Shown here piece by piece: positions 61,799 through 64,000 of a stretch of 64,000 nucleotides of DNA. A program made the translations under genes and the position numbers. The first letter of the stretch is position 1; each line of letters starts with the position of its first letter. A model generated the notes under the pieces. That model ran no database searches, was not told the origin of the DNA, and saw nothing but the letters and a program-made list of their open reading frames with translations. Origin of the DNA: Azadirachta indica (taxonomy: Eukaryota > Streptophyta > Magnoliopsida > Sapindales > Meliaceae); NCBI GenBank assembly GCA_022749755.1, contig CM040441.1, positions 17,485,475-17,549,474 of the forward strand, given 5' to 3'.

Positions 61799-62704
61799 TC
61801 ACCACATAGATTCTAGCCACACTAATTCGTTCTCTGATTTTTCCACTGATTCCTCCTTTACGAGTACTGGTTCCTGAATCTTAGACAAAGCTTTCTCTTT
61901 AATTTGCTTAATCTCACATTGCCTCTCATTGCTTGCCATCTCTTCCGTGGTTAAACCAACAAGTCTCTCTGGCTTCGCCTCTCCAGCGGGAATCTTCGTT
62001 CTCAAATTTCGATCCTTTTGGTCCTTCACATTGAACATTATCGATATGTACTTAAATTTCTTGGACCATTGAACCGCCCCTATTTCTTGAACATCACAGA
62101 CTCAACTGATACAGCAACAGCAACTCGGTCACAAGCTCTTACTTTCTCCTTCATCTCTTCCTTATCTTCACCAGCAACCCCCCCTCCAACTTTCCTTAAT
62201 GCTTCCACAAGAATTTCTCGAACCTTGTTACGGGAAGCATCCGAAGACTTGATCAATACGGTCACCGTTTGTTCAGAAACATTAGGTTCTCTTGATGGTT
62301 TCTTGACATAACTAAAAGCTCGTCCCTCTTTCTCGATTCCATCTTCTTCCTTGTCACGTTTTCTCTTATTTCTCGACTCAGCTGATTCAACTGCGATTAC
62401 ATTTACACCTCTCTTCTGATTTCTTGATAAACCGTGTTTGATTGTTGAACTCCAAATCTCAAGCAGCCATTTAGCTATTAATCGAACCTTCTTTTTGTTG
62501 TTATTTGTGAGATGTCGAATCCTTATCAACTTGAGTTGAAACCAGAACATCATAGCTCACCAGAAACTCTTTGAGCTTCTTCAACAATGCAATGCACCGG
62601 CAAGTTTCGGGGCGTTTGTTGACAGAGATTCCGTTGGCGACATTGGCAGCACTCTCTGCAGCTTTCAGGACTTCCTCAGCATGACGAAGCAAAACTTTCT
62701 CCAT
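61799..62704 (-). pseudogene. TFIIS-like transcription elongation factor, two frameshifts, no zinc ribbon
   Basis: The Met at 62704 opens MEKVLLRHAEEVLKAAESAA, then a TFIIS N-terminal (LW) domain (CRCIALLKKLKEFLVSYDVL). At about 62519-62524 two bases are missing relative to the conserved VSTQVGKR-type motif, and the match continues in another frame (RHLTNNNKKKVRLIAKWLLE, then NKVREILVEALRKVGG and VAVSVESVMFKK). At about 62081-62087 one base is missing, and the frame returns to the first (FKYISIMFNVKDQKDRNLRT, ERLVGLTTEEMASNERQ, QIKEKAL), ending at 61799. TFIIS rescues arrested RNA polymerase II through a C-terminal zinc ribbon, absent here. The two gaps sum to three bases, so the final frame matches the first. 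As read it cannot make the full protein. Confidence 0.72.
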
Positions 62705-62757
62705 TTGGGCACTCGATTTCTCAATTTCTCTTCTGGTTTGTTTCTGAATTGATTTCA

Positions 62758-62840
62758 CTGAACGAACAGAGGAAGAGAAAGAGGAATCGCAAACATAAAC
62801 AACTTAGATGAAGCTCAAGCCAAGAAAGAAGGCATGTTAC
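62758..62840 (-). other. Predicted 5'-leader intron of the TFIIS-like locus
   Basis: On the minus strand the donor is CTCAG|GTAACA (after 62841) and the acceptor TTCGTTCAG|TGAAATC (before 62757), with a pyrimidine-rich tract in front. It would remove 83 nt from the untranslated leader. Part of this intron is what recurs at about 59480. Confidence 0.5.
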
Positions 62841-62899
62841 CTGAGCGATTTAGGGAAGGTTATGTAGTGGACGGAGAGATAGAGAGAACAAAAGATATG

Positions 62900-62907
62900 T
62901 ATTTATA
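62900..62907 (-). promoter_or_regulatory. TATA box of the TFIIS-like locus
   Basis: TATAAATA on the minus strand, about 60 bp upstream of the predicted leader donor and about 195 bp upstream of the Met codon. Its position fits a core promoter. Confidence 0.45.
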
Positions 62908-63312
62908 AGCTATGCGTTTTAAAGAAATACAATTTCAGAGTGAATTAAATTCCTGTTATTTGGCAGTTTGGATATCTGTAATAAGTTTCCTACTTCAATC
63001 TAAATGAGCTCAAGATTTTGGCGCCAAGAGACGTTACTCTTATCAAGACTTGGAATTGAGTCTTCTCTCACAGTACTATAAGGAGAGAATTGATTGATTT
63101 TTCTTGTAAGAGTTCCGATTTTTTACGATTTTTTATATTTGCACACCATTTAATACAATTTTTTCAATATCAGCCATCGAAAAATGTATAGATCTAAAAC
63201 AAATTAATCCTAAAATCAAGGTTCTAAAAACTGTTAAACAAAGAACAAATACATATACACTGAAAACATAATAACAAGTTAGCCTTTAATTGTATGGGAA
63301 TTCTTTGTGTTG
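62908..63312. other. Spacer between SIN3-like copy 2 and the TFIIS-like locus
   Basis: It contains the upstream region of the TFIIS-like locus and the expected 3' end of SIN3-like copy 2. No coding frame was recognised. Confidence 0.5.
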
Positions 63313-64000
63313 TCACTTCAACTTATTCTCAGTACAGACCTGAGCCCAAACGTGGTTGAACTCCGGACGACACCGGATTAGTTCTTCTTTCTTCTCCTGG
63401 AGCTGACTTAATATAACAGGCAATGCAGTTTTCGGATCCCTATACAAATATTCGATCACATCAAGTCCATAATCCCCGTACAAACGCTCAATGCATCTCA
63501 AATCTTTAACATTCAATTGCTCTTTAACTGAACAATTACTATGCTTTTGAATTGTGTTCATCAATTCCCGCACGCTGTTAGTAGCCGAAATCACGTACCC
63601 CAGAAGCATATCAAACTCAAATCTACCGTCCTCGATCCTGAACATGATCTCTTCCCGCTGGTTTATCTGTCTATGATTGCAAGAATAGTTGCCGGAATCC
63701 TGACCCACACAAACAAGTTCATTATTCAAAACCTCAGACCTTTCCCCACCCAACGACGTCCTGTACTCCTCGGGCAACATCCAGTAGCTTGGAGAAATTC
63801 GTATGCACTTGGATAGATCGAGTTCATGAACAGATTTCTCCGTCTGCTTCTGATTTTTATTAATCCTGGTAGTAGCAGTTCTCGGCTGAAGAGAAACAGA
63901 ATCCTCCCTTGTAACCCTATCGAACTCCTCAATCAAATCTCCATGCCCATGGAAAAGAGCTTCAACTTTTCTCTTCAGCTCATGCAACGACCGCTTCTCC
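63313..64000 (-). CDS. Short SIN3-like protein, copy 2 (5' part beyond window)
   Basis: The frame is open to the window edge and ends with a stop at 63313; 229 codons are visible. It begins inside PAH2 (HELKRKVEALFHGHGDLIEE) and continues through the same partial corepressor region as copy 1 (LDLSKCIRISPSYWMLPEEY, IERLYGDYGLDVIEYL), ending WAQVCTENKLK. It is very similar to copy 1 residue by residue and stops at nearly the same point, about ten residues earlier. The shared truncation means the short form existed before the two copies separated. The N-terminal PAH1 and the start are outside the window. Confidence 0.8.
   Translation of the reverse strand, partial: EKRSLHELKRKVEALFHGHGDLIEEFDRVTREDSVSLQPRTATTRINKNQKQTEKSVHELDLSKCIRISPSYWMLPEEYRTSLGGERSEVLNNELVCVGQDSGNYSCNHRQINQREEIMFRIEDGRFEFDMLLGYVISATNSVRELMNTIQKHSNCSVKEQLNVKDLRCIERLYGDYGLDVIEYLYRDPKTALPVILSQLQEKKEELIRCRPEFNHVWAQVCTENKLK

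Overview
The window reads as nuclear DNA of a dicot plant. It is very AT-rich, its genes are split by GT-AG introns (plus one apparent AT-AC intron), and the encoded proteins are plant families: GASA/snakin peptides, an X8 callose-binding GPI protein, PAP15-type purple acid phosphatases, an ERD2 K/HDEL receptor and SIN3-like PAH proteins. The species cannot be told from the sequence. Exon coordinates below were derived by hand from splice signals, reading phase and family conservation.

Layout. 1-10.7 kb: no gene seen; microsatellites, a tandem block of small inverted-repeat elements (about 5.88-6.8 kb) and a foldback element (8.91-9.71 kb). 10.7-11.15 kb (-): a SERF/4F5-type small protein with an apparent U12-type AT-AC intron right after the start. 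11.6-13.9 kb: a 996-bp foldback element with a 9-bp target duplication, a second inverted-repeat element, and a long ATG/ATT microsatellite. 15.8-23.7 kb (-): three tandem GASA genes. The first looks like a mosaic of the other two, and an LTR-retrotransposon remnant lies between copies 1 and 2. 27.2-29.5 kb (+): an X8/PDCB-like gene. 30.9-42.5 kb (-): two tandem PAP15-like genes. The distal one keeps every metal ligand; the proximal one has lost three of the four ligands of the M2 metal site although its reading frame and splice sites are intact. The distal gene's first intron holds a small Ty3/gypsy-type LTR element and a foldback element. 47.2-51.3 kb (+): ERD2. 52.0-53.2 kb (-) and 63.3-64.0 kb (-, cut by the window edge): two related short SIN3-like proteins (PAH1, PAH2 and the start of the corepressor domain). 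Between them lie inverted-repeat elements (53.3-57.3 kb), a small glycine-rich secreted-protein candidate (60.7-61.0 kb, +) and a twice-frameshifted TFIIS-like gene with no zinc ribbon (61.8-62.9 kb, -).

The genes are independent monocistronic units. The common theme is tandem duplication followed by divergence: GASA mosaic formation, PAP active-site loss, and truncated copies of transcription factors. Transposon-driven expansion of introns and spacers runs throughout. No CRISPR, prokaryotic operon, rRNA or tRNA gene was seen.
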